NCBI GenBank assembly: GCA_003427395.1
Contig: BFEA01000907.1
Coordinates: 219,572-283,571, forward strand
Origin: Chara braunii
Taxonomy: Eukaryota; Streptophyta; Charophyceae; Charales; Characeae
Direction: 5' to 3'
Length of the DNA: 64,000 bases
Shown here piece after piece: positions 45,413-57,387 of this stretch. Numbering within the stretch: position 1 is the first letter of the stretch; each line of letters begins with the position of its first letter. Below the pieces are notes generated by a model. It ran no database searches and was not told the DNA's origin. It saw only the letters and a list, made by a program, of their open reading frames with translations. The position numbers and the translations under genes were made by a program.

Positions 45413-45735
45413 CCTGCACACACACAGACACACACACACACACACGCACACACATGCGCACGCAAACACACACAAACGCACGTGCACCCACACATGGACA
45501 CACACACACATATACACACACACAGATACACACATACACACACACACATACACACAAACACACAAACACACATACACACATGCACACATTGGTGTGAGTA
45601 AGTTCGACCACTTTTCTCAGGGATATCACTACCCCTGCCTAAGTGTATAGCGAATATGACAACACACACACATATACACGTGTGCACACACGCCCGTGTA
45701 TGCAGGCGCACGCACGTAGACAAACACATGCGAAC
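45413..45735. repeat. Compound (CA)n microsatellite
   Basis: Degenerate CA/CACG/CATA repeats in two blocks (45413-45595 and 45660-45735). The His/Thr and Cys/Val ORFs over it on both strands are by-products. Confidence 0.9.
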
Positions 45736-46132
45736 CCACACATTTTTGCACACTCGCATAGTAGGGGGAAGGGGGGAAAAGAGCAGCTGCGGGTAGTGGG
45801 GTGTTGGTAGGCGGTCAAGGAGGGGTCGGGGCGAGGAGGGTTGGGATTGGGGGGGGGGAGGAGATTCTTTTTTTTTGTGTAATTGCGCAAGGTTTATGTC
45901 CTAGGTGATGAGTTAAACCAAAAACGACAAAAGACCCTCGTTTTCCCATTTAATGGGAATGCAACGGGGGTTTGGGGCATTTAACGGGTTTTAACGACTG
46001 TTAAACTGGACCCCACCCCCCCCGTTCAAAAGACACTCGGACTCCTTGTGCCCCAAGCTCTTGAAACATGCACTCCAATGGGTCGAATTGCACATTTTGT
46101 TTTTCCATCAGTGTGTTCATCCATTCTTGAAG

Positions 46133-47185
46133 CTACTGGTTTTTTGATGCTGTGTCGATTAGTTGTGCCAAGTGCGCAATGGAAAGATCAAGTTTGTTTG
46201 TCGTCGGTGTAGGCACGACCGTAGCAACGGACGCAAGTGCCGACACTGAGGAAGGAGATTCGGAGAAGAAAGGCAAAAAATTGGATTGTAGTGGGACCGC
46301 AGAGGAGAGGTTCCGCTGAGTAGTGACTCCGTTGGGAACCTCGAGAGCATAATCCGACCTGTTTTTATTGAAATTATTAACCGATCGTAGCCAATATCGT
46401 TGTTTTACTGCTACATTGTAGATCGTATTCACTGCATTTCCATCATGGCTACCTATATATTTCATCATACCTTTCTCATCCAACTCTAAGACCCAATGGG
46501 GTCGTTTTCAACGAGCATCTTTTTTCTATCTTTGCTTGGAGATCCGAATTCCATAAGTGTTTGATAAACAAGTCTCGTACAACCATTTTTTCTCTTTCCG
46601 ACTTTTCCCAGGTGGTGAGGAACCGATCTACAAAGTCAGGCAACATTTCTCTTCATTCATGAGGTTCATTTTGTACCACATCCCAGGCGGCATCCTCATG
46701 GACCATGTCAAATCACTTCAAAAAATCTTTCTTGAAAGTATTTCAATTTTCCCATGTATAGCACTTGAACCAATCACATGCGTAAACTCGTAACTGCGAT
46801 CGCACGATGTTGGTCTTATCCCCATGAGTATGCCCCTAAGCTTCAATGACTTCAAGTCATCCTTCTGTGTTAGTATAGTACGGATAGTACGAGTAACTTA
46901 TAGGGGTTAATACGACCACTCGTGGTGACGGCGCTGCATGCATTTGGTTTTGATTAGGATTGTTGCCTGTGTTGGCCATCACAGCAGAAGTCTGTAATCG
47001 AGCTTCGACATATCGACTACGGGTGACTGGAGGACTTCGCATACGTGATTCGGAAGCACCTCTTCTTTATCCTCTCGCCAGCTCGACATTTTGCTCAAGA
47101 ACTGACACATGTCACCTCCGATACCAACCTCACGCCCTGCTCTGCTTTCCTTGTCGGAGTGACGGAAGTGCAAAAATGGGCCCAA
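46133..47185 (-). pseudogene. Relic gag N-terminal region of E3
   Basis: Minus-strand pieces in order: 47042-46857 (MRSPPVTRSRYVEARLQTSA, then Pro/Tyr-rich), a heavily stopped middle with capsid-like text near 46760-46500, and 46483-46133 (GNAVNTIYNVAVKQRYWLRS ... LDLSIAHLAQLIDTASKNQ). Position upstream of the zinc knuckle and protease supports Gag. Individually the pieces are weak. Confidence 0.5.
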
Positions 47186-47802
47186 AAAATGGCAAAAATG
47201 GTTGTACCAAGGATTTTAAGGAAATTGAGCGTGGAGACATAAACAAAATTGAAATCTTTCATGCGGTCCCAAATATGGAGTGACGAATAATAGACGGAAA
47301 GGTTAGGGAAGCATATTTTTTCTTAGTCCAAAAAGTATCTTTGAACTTCGATGCGCGCTAGGCAACGCCTCTTTTTGGGTCGGAAGGGGAGGGAACGCAT
47401 GTCGGATCTCGGTTTCACACAAGGGACCGATGGCGCTTATCACAGAGCTCTAAATCCGAGTCGGAGGTTCGCAATCTTACCGCTTTTTGCTTGTATTCCT
47501 CCTCGCCCCGTGTTTGATAGTGGAATCCCTTGGCCTGAAACCCCTCTGTGCGGCGACAATTGCTGCACAGAGTACGAGGCCAATGGGTCGCAATAGCCGA
47601 CCATGGGACGACGATCAACTCGTTGAAGGGAATTAAAACAAAATAAGGAGGAAAGTGAGTATCAACTATCACTAAACCAACATTTACAAATCATGAATAA
47701 CGAATGTGATGGACCCGCTGGGATGGCGGTCCATCAGGATCAAGACGAAGGGATGAGGATGGGGGAGATGGAGATGGAGTTGGAAGGGATATCGTTGTTG
47801 GT

Positions 47803-47828
47803 GCGGATACCCTTGCAAGGGTATCCGC
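47803..47828. repeat. Perfect 26-bp palindrome near the LTR start
   Basis: Arms GCGGATACCCTTG and CAAGGGTATCCGC with no loop, 7 bases from the LTR terminus. It is perfect here and nearly so in the other LTRs. Confidence 0.85.
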
Positions 47829-48502
47829 CCTGGTTTTTGCAAGTGGATGAAAATAAGTTTGTTTTGAAGTTTGAGTACACTACGCAAGTCGCGGCTGTGT
47901 TTTGAATGCATTGACTAAGTGTATGGCGAAAAATAGAGAGTGTGTGGGCACGCAGACTTAAGACGGCACGGTTGCCGACCAAATTTTTAGCTTTAATTTG
48001 AACTAGGATTACAAGATTTCGTCTTTTGATTGGTATGCTTGTCCATGACATGTGAGTACGTGTGGAGGACGACGTTAACGACGACGAGGTTTTGTGTAAT
48101 GAATAGAGTGAACGAAAGGGTAAAAGTGGGAAGACAAGCGTTGTGTGGTAGGCGCAATGTTGACGGCCTCGGACTTAGTTGACGGGCCGGGGTCTGGCGT
48201 TAGAGCATCTCGGTAGGACCCGCGCGGCGCGTGGTACCCGTTTATATGGCTCGCCGCACGTAATTGGTTCAACCTTGGGCCTAGCACTATTGGTTACCAT
48301 GGCGGACTTTCACTGGGAAGATTCAAGGATTGAGACCAGCCAGCGATGGCGTAGGAATATTGGAGCAGTGCGAAGGTGCCGAGGGGTCGAGGGCCTGGCA
48401 AGGCTATCCTCCATAGTTTTTGTCCGCCCGTGGGGTGAGGTTTTCTTTTTCACCTGGCTGTTTGCTTTTATTTTCAAGGTTATCATTTTTTTATGAAATT
48501 AT

Positions 48503-48791
48503 CTAGGCTACCAGCCGGGCCGCCCGGGTCACCCTATTTTCCCGGGCGGCTCGGCCGTGCAAGGACTAGGGAAGGTCCCAGCCAAAAAAAATAAAAAAAA
48601 TAAAAAATCCAAAAAATCTGGAAAATTTTTATGTTATGCAGAAAAATTAACTGAACAACTTTTGCCTCAGGGTCACATCGAAATTCGTTACCAAATTTAA
48701 AATAAAGATTTAAATTACAAAATAATTTTTATTTTTTTACTTCTTTTTGGCCCGGTCGGGCAAGTGGACCCCGACCACTCTGGTAGCCTAG
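48503..48791. mobile_element. 289-bp MITE with 8-bp target duplication
   Basis: Terminal inverted repeats CTAGGCTACCAG (48503-48514) and CTGGTAGCCTAG (48780-48791). GAAATTAT occurs on both sides (48495-48502 and 48792-48799). An 8-bp duplication is typical of hAT elements, but the terminus does not fit the usual hAT start well. GC-rich subterminal palindromes (CCCGGG repeats) flank an A/T-rich, non-coding middle. It inserted into the reversed LTR. Confidence 0.85.
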
Positions 48792-48799
48792 GAAATTAT

Positions 48800-50890
48800 T
48801 CTTATTTTTCTTTGATTATCCTTTTAAAATCAGACGTGGCGGGTTTCTTTTAAACCCGACCGATCTTGAAAACGCGGACCTAGGAAGTTCAACGTGCATA
48901 CGAGTCGTTGGGTGATTAGCCACGAGGCGGAGGAAACTTGGGTATTGTGGACCCATTGTAGGTGCCCAACCCACTGCCGCTATCTGTCGAGAGAGGTTGA
49001 GTGTAGGCGTGCCAATGGGGTCCGTAAGAGGGTGAACTATGTATGAGCACAAGCCAGCAAGCACCGCTGGGAGGCCGCCATAGTACTGGCTGGGCGGCCC
49101 AGACTTTCCCACGACTGTTTGTGTGAAACCCTTCTCCTCTTCGGGCCTCAAAGTTCTCATTTGAATATTTGCTACTATCACCAAGATCTGCACAGGGGCC
49201 CACCTCACCAAGGCTCACATTACAGGTTGCAGTGGGGGCGCGTTACCCGATCCTGCGATCTGCTGTAAAAAAAAAAAAAAGATGAGTGTGAGTATGCCCG
49301 TTGGGGCCCCGAGGAGGTGGACTCCGCCTGAGCGGACTAAGTAGGTGGAGGTCGTGGTGGGGCCGATCGCAGTACTGAAGAGCGGACCGACCAACAGACC
49401 GGGTATAGGGGCCAAGACTAAATGAATCATCTAGTAGCTGGGTCACTTTCAAAGTTTTCTTCGGAATAGCGCAGGTCGGTGAGCCGTTTTGCGACGCAAT
49501 CGTGGAGTCAGGCGCTATGACAGGAAGACTGAGGCTGTGCTAGCCTGCTAGGAGCCTGTCTGCTACTTCACCGTCACGCTGGTAGTCGTCACTATGCTGG
49601 CGAGCGTCGATTCCTCAGTGGCTACGAGCTCCCACTGTGCCGATAAAACTGAGTGAACCTGGCCCGGAGGTCGGCCAGGTACGTCGGCAAGGAGATGGTG
49701 ATGGCAGAGGTTGATATGGCGGGATAAAATAAGGGATTTGATTCTCGTTCCTTAATGGAAACATGCGGGAATAAGTGATAGGTAGGGGTTTTGACGTCGG
49801 GAAAATCCAAGTCTGTTATTAGTTTTAGTTATTAGCTAGTGGCTTAGTCGGGTTAGCAGTAAGGGGCTGCATAAAGGTGCTGGAGGAAAGCAGAGATAGC
49901 GGATGCATGAGCTCGTAACAGACTCATTCCTCACTGGAATTAGGTGGGAGAAGCTATGATATAGGGTTTTTTAGACATGACGAGTCCTGTTACGGAGTCA
50001 AATTTGCAAGGTATTGAGTAATTTCATCGTTGTGTGAGTAAAAGGTCGCACGAATATAGAGAAAGAGAGAGAGCACGTCCGATTCCAATTTCGGTGGGAT
50101 TAAGCGTGGAAGCCTTGCCGATCAGGGGTTTCTGCCTATTGCAAGATGAATAGGAGGATTTAGTTTCGTCATTAGGTCCTTGATTTCGGTGCTTCAAGGA
50201 TGGAAGGTTGCACGGTACGCTAGGAAGGTAAGCGTGGAAAAGTGAAAATGGGTCCGTATCTTCCCGGGATTTAGCGGAAGGGGCATTCGGGTTGTTGCCA
50301 GGTAGCGAGCGTTACAGCCAGCGACTCCGTACATGAGGACGTTTCCCCGATGGTCAGCGAAAGATTTACCCCGACTTTGCTTACCTTATTGATCGAGGCG
50401 ATGTGAGCCCAAAGAAGAGAACAAAGGAGGGATGTGAGGCTTACTTGACTTACTTGTGGGAGCTCGGGGTTGCTTCACCATTCAATGGATATGTGTCTGG
50501 GGATAAGTTGGGAGGGAATGATAGAGTACGAATGTACCTATCCGCACCTTTGTAGGAGGTTCACTCTTACTTGGAGTATTCGGTGATGAATGGGGAGCGG
50601 GTATTTTCGTGCACACCAACTCGTAATCCCTTCCTTATCACCTGGTTGTAATGCGTCTCTGTATTGTTTTAGTCGAGGCGTTTGTTCTTGCTTCTCCGAA
50701 TGGTCATCGAGGTGTTGTTGAGTGACTAATAATCTTGAGCTCTGGTTAAAACTTTGTAAAGCTCACCACTCGACTATGTATCACCCGCAGTCACGACCGC
50801 GAGCCCGCTGACCGCATGTGGTCAGGATCATGGCCGTCGGGGCCGAGTGTGGTCGCAAACCCCCGACATTTTTTATTCTCAGGGTAATAG
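48800..50890 (+). other. Middle of the reversed LTR relative, no gene
   Basis: Weak similarity to the reverse of 13200-14900: GATTTGATTCTCGTTCCTTA near 49735, GTAGGGGTTTT near 49783, and AGAGAGAG near 50070 where the E2 LTRs have (CT)n. No coding feature supported. Confidence 0.45.
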
Positions 50891-50911
50891 GCGAAAAAAA
50901 TAAATAAAACT

Positions 50912-50947
50912 ACGGGGTTATAGGGTTTGAGAAACCTTACATCGCCA
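50912..50947. repeat. Hairpin with T-rich tail, fourth copy
   Basis: ACGGGGTTATAGGGTTT and AAACCTTACATCGCC arms, then an ATTTTT-repeat tail. Confidence 0.6.
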
Positions 50948-51291
50948 TATTTTTATTTTTATTTTTATTTTTTGATGTTTTTGTGATTTTAAAAAAAATA
51001 CAAAATGAAAAAAACAAGTATTAAAATGATAAAAAACATAATGAAAAAAAACTTCTTTTTTAATTACTTTTTTTCTATTGCGGGTGGGATAATCATGGTG
51101 CACATGTTTCTTTGATTCTTTTTTTTTTACCTACATATGCAATTATAAAGGAACAAAAGAAAAACAAGATAATAATGAAAAGAAAAACCAAAACCTTTTT
51201 TTTTCCGTTTTTGATAGAAACACATACTTATTGATTGATTGATCAAATAATAAAAATAAAAATGAACGTGCTAGTTTGTGTGTGTGTCACT

Positions 51292-51297
<6 letters not shown>

Positions 51298-51381
<84 letters not shown>

Positions 51382-51440
51382 NNNNNNNNNNNNNNNNNNN
51401 NNNNNNNNNNNNNNNNNNNNNNNNNNNNNNNNNNNNNNNN

Positions 51441-51470
<30 letters not shown>
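51298..51470. repeat. (TG)n microsatellite containing an assembly gap
   Basis: TG repeats on both sides of 59 N (51382-51440). True length unknown. Flanking ORFs of Cys/Val or Thr/His are artefacts. Confidence 0.95.
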
Positions 51471-51474
<4 letters not shown>

Positions 51475-51814
51475 CGTGTGTAGCAGCAACAACGGTTGGG
51501 AGCTTAGTCAGGCATCAACAGCAACAACAACATACTCATTATTATCAGCGGCAACAACAACAACAATAGTAGCAGTCCCCTACCTACCTCCCCTTTTACT
51601 GTGTTCGATTAGAGCACGGGGGCAAAACGGAATTCAAATAGAGCACGGAGGAGGTGAACTGCTACAAACACTATGCGTATCATGCTCATGCGGGAAGTGA
51701 GAGCATCCATGAGTGGGCCGCGACATTGCAAAGTAGGAGATCGTTATTACACATGAGAAACTTTGACTAAGCACATTCATGCGACTAGCGAGGCAACCGA
51801 GAATGAATCAGAAT

Positions 51815-52745
51815 GTCACTAAGTGAAAAGATGAGTGAAACACACAAGTGAGTCTAGTCAAAACACATTCATGTGCGTATGGAAGCAATCAAGATTAAAT
51901 TGGAACATCACCAAGTGAAAGATGAGTGAAACACACGAGTGAGACTAGACCAAACACATGCATGTGGCTATGGAAGCAATCAAGATTGAACTGGGACATC
52001 ACCAAGTGAAAGATGAGTGGAAGACATGAGTAAAACTTAAACCAAACACTTCATGTGGCTTTGGAAGCAATCATGATTGAACTGGGACATTGCCAGGTCA
52101 AAGATGAGTGAAACACATGAGTGACACTAAATCAAATACGTGCGTGTGGCTATGAAAGCAATAAAAATTTAATCGGGACATCACCAAGTGAAAGCTGAGT
52201 GAAACACATAAATGAGACTGGACCAAACACATGCATGTGGCTATGGAAGCAATCATGATTGAACCGGGACATCACAAAGTAAAAGATGAGTGAAACACAT
52301 GAGTGAGACTAGACCAAACACATGCATGTGACTATGGAAGCAACCAAGATTGAACCGAAACATCATCAATTGAAAATTTGATGAAACACAAGAATGAGAG
52401 TTGATCAAACATATGCATGAAACTATGGAAGCAACCAAGATTGAACCTGAACATCGCAAAGTGAAAGATGCACGATACACATGAGTGAATATCGCTCAAA
52501 CACATGCATGTGACTAAAAGAGCAACCAAGATTGAACCAGAACATAATTAATTGAAAAATCGATTAAACACAAGAATGAGAGTTGATTAAACATATGCAT
52601 GAGACTATGAAAGCAACCAAAATTGAATCGAAACATCATCAAGTGAAAGATGGATGAAACATAAGAATGAGAGTTGATCAAACCCATTCATGAGACTATG
52701 GAAGCAACCGAGATTGAACGGTAACATCACCAAGTGAAAGATATG
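51815..52745. repeat. Satellite-like array, about 91-bp unit
   Basis: Ten to eleven degenerate units. Each has a form of CACCAAGTGAAAGATGAGTG, AACACATGCATGTGGCTATG and GAAGCAATCAAGATTGAA. Starts fall near 51820, 51911, 52001, 52091, 52183, 52273, 52364, 52455, 52545, 52636 and 52727. Non-coding. Confidence 0.88.
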
Positions 52746-52753
52746 ACAAAAAA

Positions 52754-54050
52754 TGACATCAACACTAAAATGAGCAAGAATCTAAGTAATGATTCATTCC
52801 CAAGTGAAGAAAATGACAAAACAAGGAGAGAGAGTGAGCGAAACTCACTCTTGGTCATGAAGGCACAAAGTGGAAAATGACGATTTGCAATAAAGTGAAG
52901 AAATTGACTAATCATGGGTTAATAGTGACATCAACATAAAAAACAAAAAAATGCAAAGTTGCGGTTTATACCCAAGTGGAGATATGGTCAAAAGGTGAAG
53001 GGTGAGTGAGTGAAACTCGCTCTCATGCACAAAAACTGGAAAGGCAAAGTGGCGATTTACTTTGGAGTGGGAAAATAGACTAATCATGGGCTAATAGTGA
53101 CATCAACAATAAAAACAGCAAAAACAAAAGTTACGATTGACACCCAATTGAAAATATCATCAAAACGTAAAAAGCGAGTGAGTAAAACTCACTCTCATGC
53201 ATGAAAACACAAAACGCAAAGTGGTGATGTACTTTGGAGTGAGAGAATGGACTAATCATGGACTAATGATGACATCAACAACAAAAACAAAAAAGTCAAA
53301 GTTGTGATTTGCTTGAAAATATCCCGAAGTGAAAATATCATTAAAACATGAAGAGAGAGTAAGTAAAACTCACTCTCATGCATGAAAAATGAAAAGGCAA
53401 AGCGGTGATGTACTTTGGAGTGAGAGAATGGACTAAGCATGGACTAATGGTGACATCAACAACAAAAACAGCAAAAGACAAAGTTGCGATTTGCACCCAA
53501 GTGGAAATATCATCAAACAGTGAAGAAAGAGTGAGTAAAACTCACTCTCATGCATGACTACTGAATGGGCAAAGTGACGATTCACTTTGGAGTGGGGAAA
53601 TGAACGAATCATGGACTAATGGTGACATCAACAAACAAAACAACAAGAATCAAAGTTGTGAATTACCCCCAAGTGAAAATCTCTTCAAAAAGTGAACAGA
53701 GAATGAGTAGAACTTACTCTCATGCACGGAAACTGAAAGGGAAAGTGACGATTTACTTTGGAGTGGAAAAATAAACTAATCACGGACTAGTGCTGACATC
53801 AACAACAAAAACAACAAGAATCAAAGTTTTGAATTACACCCAAGTATATATCTCAACAAAACATGAAGAGCTCATGCATGAAAACTGAAAAGGTAAAGTG
53901 ACGATTTACTTTCGAGTAGGAAAATTGACTAATCATGGATTAACGGTGATATCAATAACAAAAACCGCAAAGGACAAGGTTGTGATTTGCACCCAAGTGA
54001 AAAACAAATATCATCAAAAAGTGAAGAGAGAGTGGGTAAAACTCACTCAA
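52754..54050. repeat. Satellite-like array, about 172-bp unit
   Basis: About eight units beginning near GTGACATCAACAACAAAAAC (52754, 52927, 53097, 53269, 53450, 53623, 53793, 53947). Most contain AGAGTGAGT, AAA, ACTCACTCT, a 9-bp hairpin (exact at 53528-53548). Directly follows the 91-bp array. Non-coding. Confidence 0.88.
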
Positions 54051-54243
54051 AGAGGAAAAAAAGGAAGAGAAAGAAGGAGGAGGGAGATGAAGAATGAAGA
54101 AGAAGAAGAAAAGAAAGAAGAAGAAAAAAAAGAAGAAAAAGAAGAAGGAAAAGAAGAAGGAAAAAAAAAAAAAAAAAAAAAGGAGAGGAAAAAAAAGAAG
54201 AGGAAAAGGAAAGGGGGGAGGAGGAGAAGGAGGGGGAACAAGA
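54051..54243. repeat. Purine-rich GA/AAG tract
   Basis: About 190 bases almost purely A and G on the plus strand. The Lys/Glu and Phe/Ser ORFs here are compositional artefacts. Confidence 0.9.
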
Positions 54244-54249
54244 AGAATA

Positions 54250-56370
54250 AGTTTCACTCACCTTCTAAGTATCTTGAGATCAACAATTCAACCTTGGTGA
54301 AACCTTCACTCACCTTACACACTTGTAGACCAGTTATGGTTTCCTTCTTCTTCAAACCCTCATCTCCTCCCTTCTCCAGCCTCTCCCAGGCTATGATAGG
54401 CTCATACTACTAAGGCTATAGAGTCCTCCTCTCTAGGAGGACTGAATGGACTTCCACAAGCCTTCCTCTCTCTCTTACACCCTGGGGGCTATGACGGATC
54501 ACTCCCTTGAGTCAGCACTACCTCCACCAGCCCCAGTAGTCTCTCCTACTAGCCTATAATCTCCTTCAAGCCTCTAGACTGACAACGGTTCCCCTCCTCT
54601 CACTCCAAGTAAGTGTAGTGCTCCCATGAGCTCAGTTGGGCAGCATAAGCTTGCCTCATGCAAATGTGAGTATGACGGACTGCTCCCCCGACTTATGTAG
54701 GCTGAAACCAGTACTCCGGCCAGCCCACGTGCCTCTCCATGTGCCCAAAGGTGAACCGAGGTACCCCCACGACTTTTTCCCTCCATTAGGCCTAACCGGG
54801 GGCACCTGAGCCTCATTTTGGCCAACTACACGTAGTGTGAATGGTTGGTGCCAACTCAGACTGCCTCTTGGGCCTCCTGATGCTTCTATTTCATTTTCAT
54901 ATGCTGTCTCCCTGGGTCCAAATATCCAAGGGGCAGCCTAACTTGAAAGAAAAAGACCCACTTGATTTTTTATGATTCTGCCTCGAGGCATTTTATTGTG
55001 CCTCGGTGCTATCTCAATCTTGGATCTGGTTGAGATCTAATGCCAATAATATTCCGACCCACCCCCAAGTGGTCCTTGCTACAATTTTGAGCCCCAAGGC
55101 TCACTTTTTCAATTTTTGGTGCATTTGGCCCTCTTTTTGGGCCAAATGCACAATTTTGTCATTTTCTTTCTTTTCTTTCTTTCCATTTTGGGTTGCCAAC
55201 TCATTCCGGAGTTGGTCATTTGAGATGGCTCCACAAATAACGGTCATATTTCCTCCTCCATGAATATGAATGGTCTAAAAGAAAACTGACTCATTTACTT
55301 TTGTTTTTTCTCTTATTTTTATTTTTTAAATTCAGATATTTATAAGATGATGCCCCAAGGGCCTTATCTCTGCAAACGAGAGAAACGAGGCTCTAAGAAG
55401 CCTGCCTCGTTGCCATACTAACTTATACTCTCCGCGCCTAATACTAACAAAGGTTTGAATGTATCCTGATCGATCTATCGCCGGATATCCGCTACCTATA
55501 CAATCAATTCAGTCCATTGCCAACTCCCTGACACATGATTTTACTGAGGAAATAAGTGAATCTTGACTCCGAGAGACTTATCACCCTTTGATATTCTGAA
55601 TTGTTCTCTATCATGTGATTCCCTTCTGAATTGGATGAATGGTATTGTGTGTGGTCACTAGGGACATGGGGCTCATAACTAACCTTTAAAGAAGGGGAAA
55701 TTAAGTAGAACTGCAGGGACGAAGGGGGCTGGGAATGAACTCTGTTCGTCGCCTCGGCCGACTGGGCAGCGGACTGTCAGTTAGATCAGGGTAGAAGTTA
55801 GGCAGTAGGCCGACGACAGGCACCGACTCTGGTCACGAGTCTAGATGGGATCTTCCAGATCCCAACGACGGAGATAAGACGTTAAGATTCTTTCTGACTG
55901 TGCTGTGTCTACAGGTTATCACTCTTGCAGAGGCTATGGAAGAAAACCTTAAGGAACTGCAAATTCTGTTATCATTGGATAACAGGTCGGTAAAACTCCG
56001 ATTCAACTTCTACATGGCTCGATACCCACACCTAAGACAAGACCTAAGAAAGGAAACGGATATATCTTTCCCCTGTATCTATACCTAAAATCGTCCAAAT
56101 CACACTCGGAGATCTTTGAAAATGTGAAGGGCTGGGGTAAAAGGGGTCAGGACCAGGAAGGAATGTTGTTTTCAAAGGTTTTGGGGCATGAGGGACTTGT
56201 CATGAGTGGGTTAAAGGTTGACGCTTTTAGTGCATTCTGTGTCTGCATCTGTATGTGTGATTTCTTGCATCTGCACAGGTGGTGGACACTTGAACTGTCT
56301 TCTGACTTTGGGATATTCGGGCAACCGGACACAACAATTGTGAAAGTGAGGTCCACCGCTCATTCAGCTC
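54250..56370. other. Unassigned DNA inside the reversed LTR relative
   Basis: No gene supported. Holds several perfect short hairpins: AGTCCTCCT/AGGAGGACT at 54422-54443 and GTGCATTTGGCCC/GGGCCAAATGCAC at 55119-55151 (13-bp stem, 7-base loop). The rest shows no recognisable family. Confidence 0.5.
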
Positions 56371-56375
56371 CCTGA

Positions 56376-56491
<116 letters not shown>

Positions 56492-57062
56492 TGAGATCGT
56501 AGGTTATTCGGGGCCTAGAAAGTCATTTGTCCAGGCTCTGTCTTGAGATAATACGGGAGTACAAGGGGGCTTGACTCAGGCTTCTCTCACACATGGTAAA
56601 CAAAGTAAACATAGAGTCACTGTCATAGTTAGCTAAGCGTGGAAGACTGTCCGAGAAAGTCGACCTGATTAAATAGTCGGTCCGGGGAATTAGCACCTCG
56701 GGGCACGACATACGGGTCAGTCTTAAGGCGTTCTACCACGCGTATGCCTATGCTACGGCGATCGAGAAAACACCCTTGACTGACCTACCTCTGCGATTAC
56801 ATGTAAAAACCTTCGTACGTGGGTCAGTAGCTCAGCAAGGATACGCCCACCTAAGGGATGGTGACAACTCCCGCGGGTGGAGGTAATGTTGTACATCGCG
56901 GGATCCCTAACCTGTCGTAGGGAGTCTCGAGAGGTATAGCACGCGCACACGGCCGGAGTGGTGTTTTAGTAAAGGTGACAAAAGGAGACTCCTGCGTGAC
57001 ACGACCGTGAGGTCCGACACAAGACAACTTTGCGTCCGGGTGTGGGACCGCCGCGCGCGACA

Positions 57063-57387
57063 ACGCTCAACAACTTCTCAAACGTTCGCTGTTCACTTTA
57101 TTCAGCTTATTTTAATGCGACCGATTACCCCTTTATGCATAAGCATGATAATGAAATCATCGGGGTAATCCGAATACTATCCAGCCAGCGGTCCTAAGTA
57201 TATGGAGTATTTTTGTTTTTATTTTTTTTTATATTACCTCGTGAAGCTGTAAATCATATGGCTTCCTCGACAGGATTGATTTATGAAAAGGTCTTCTGGA
57301 ATCCAAGTAAGATTTCCAGAAAATGGCGCCTAACCCTGGTAAATCTATCGTCCTCCGCGCACCTGTGCCTCCAACAAATCCAAACGT
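57063..57387. other. Spacer between two oppositely oriented LTR ends
   Basis: 325 bases joining the 3' end of the reversed LTR (57062) and the end of the next LTR (57388). Contains an inverted repeat (GATTACCCC near 57122 / GGGGTAATC near 57162). Directly next to 57388 the minus strand reads TTTGGATTTGTTGGAGG, which is not a recognisable tRNA-Asp primer site. Confidence 0.5.

Noticed and set aside
45366-45650. His/Thr-rich and Cys/Val-rich ORFs on both strands
   Set aside because: They are translations of a (CA)n repeat.
51235-51700. ORFs spanning the N gap
   Set aside because: Built from (TG)n and unknown bases.
54043-54300. Lys/Glu-rich and Phe/Ser-rich ORFs
   Set aside because: Purine-tract composition opens all frames; no protein pattern.
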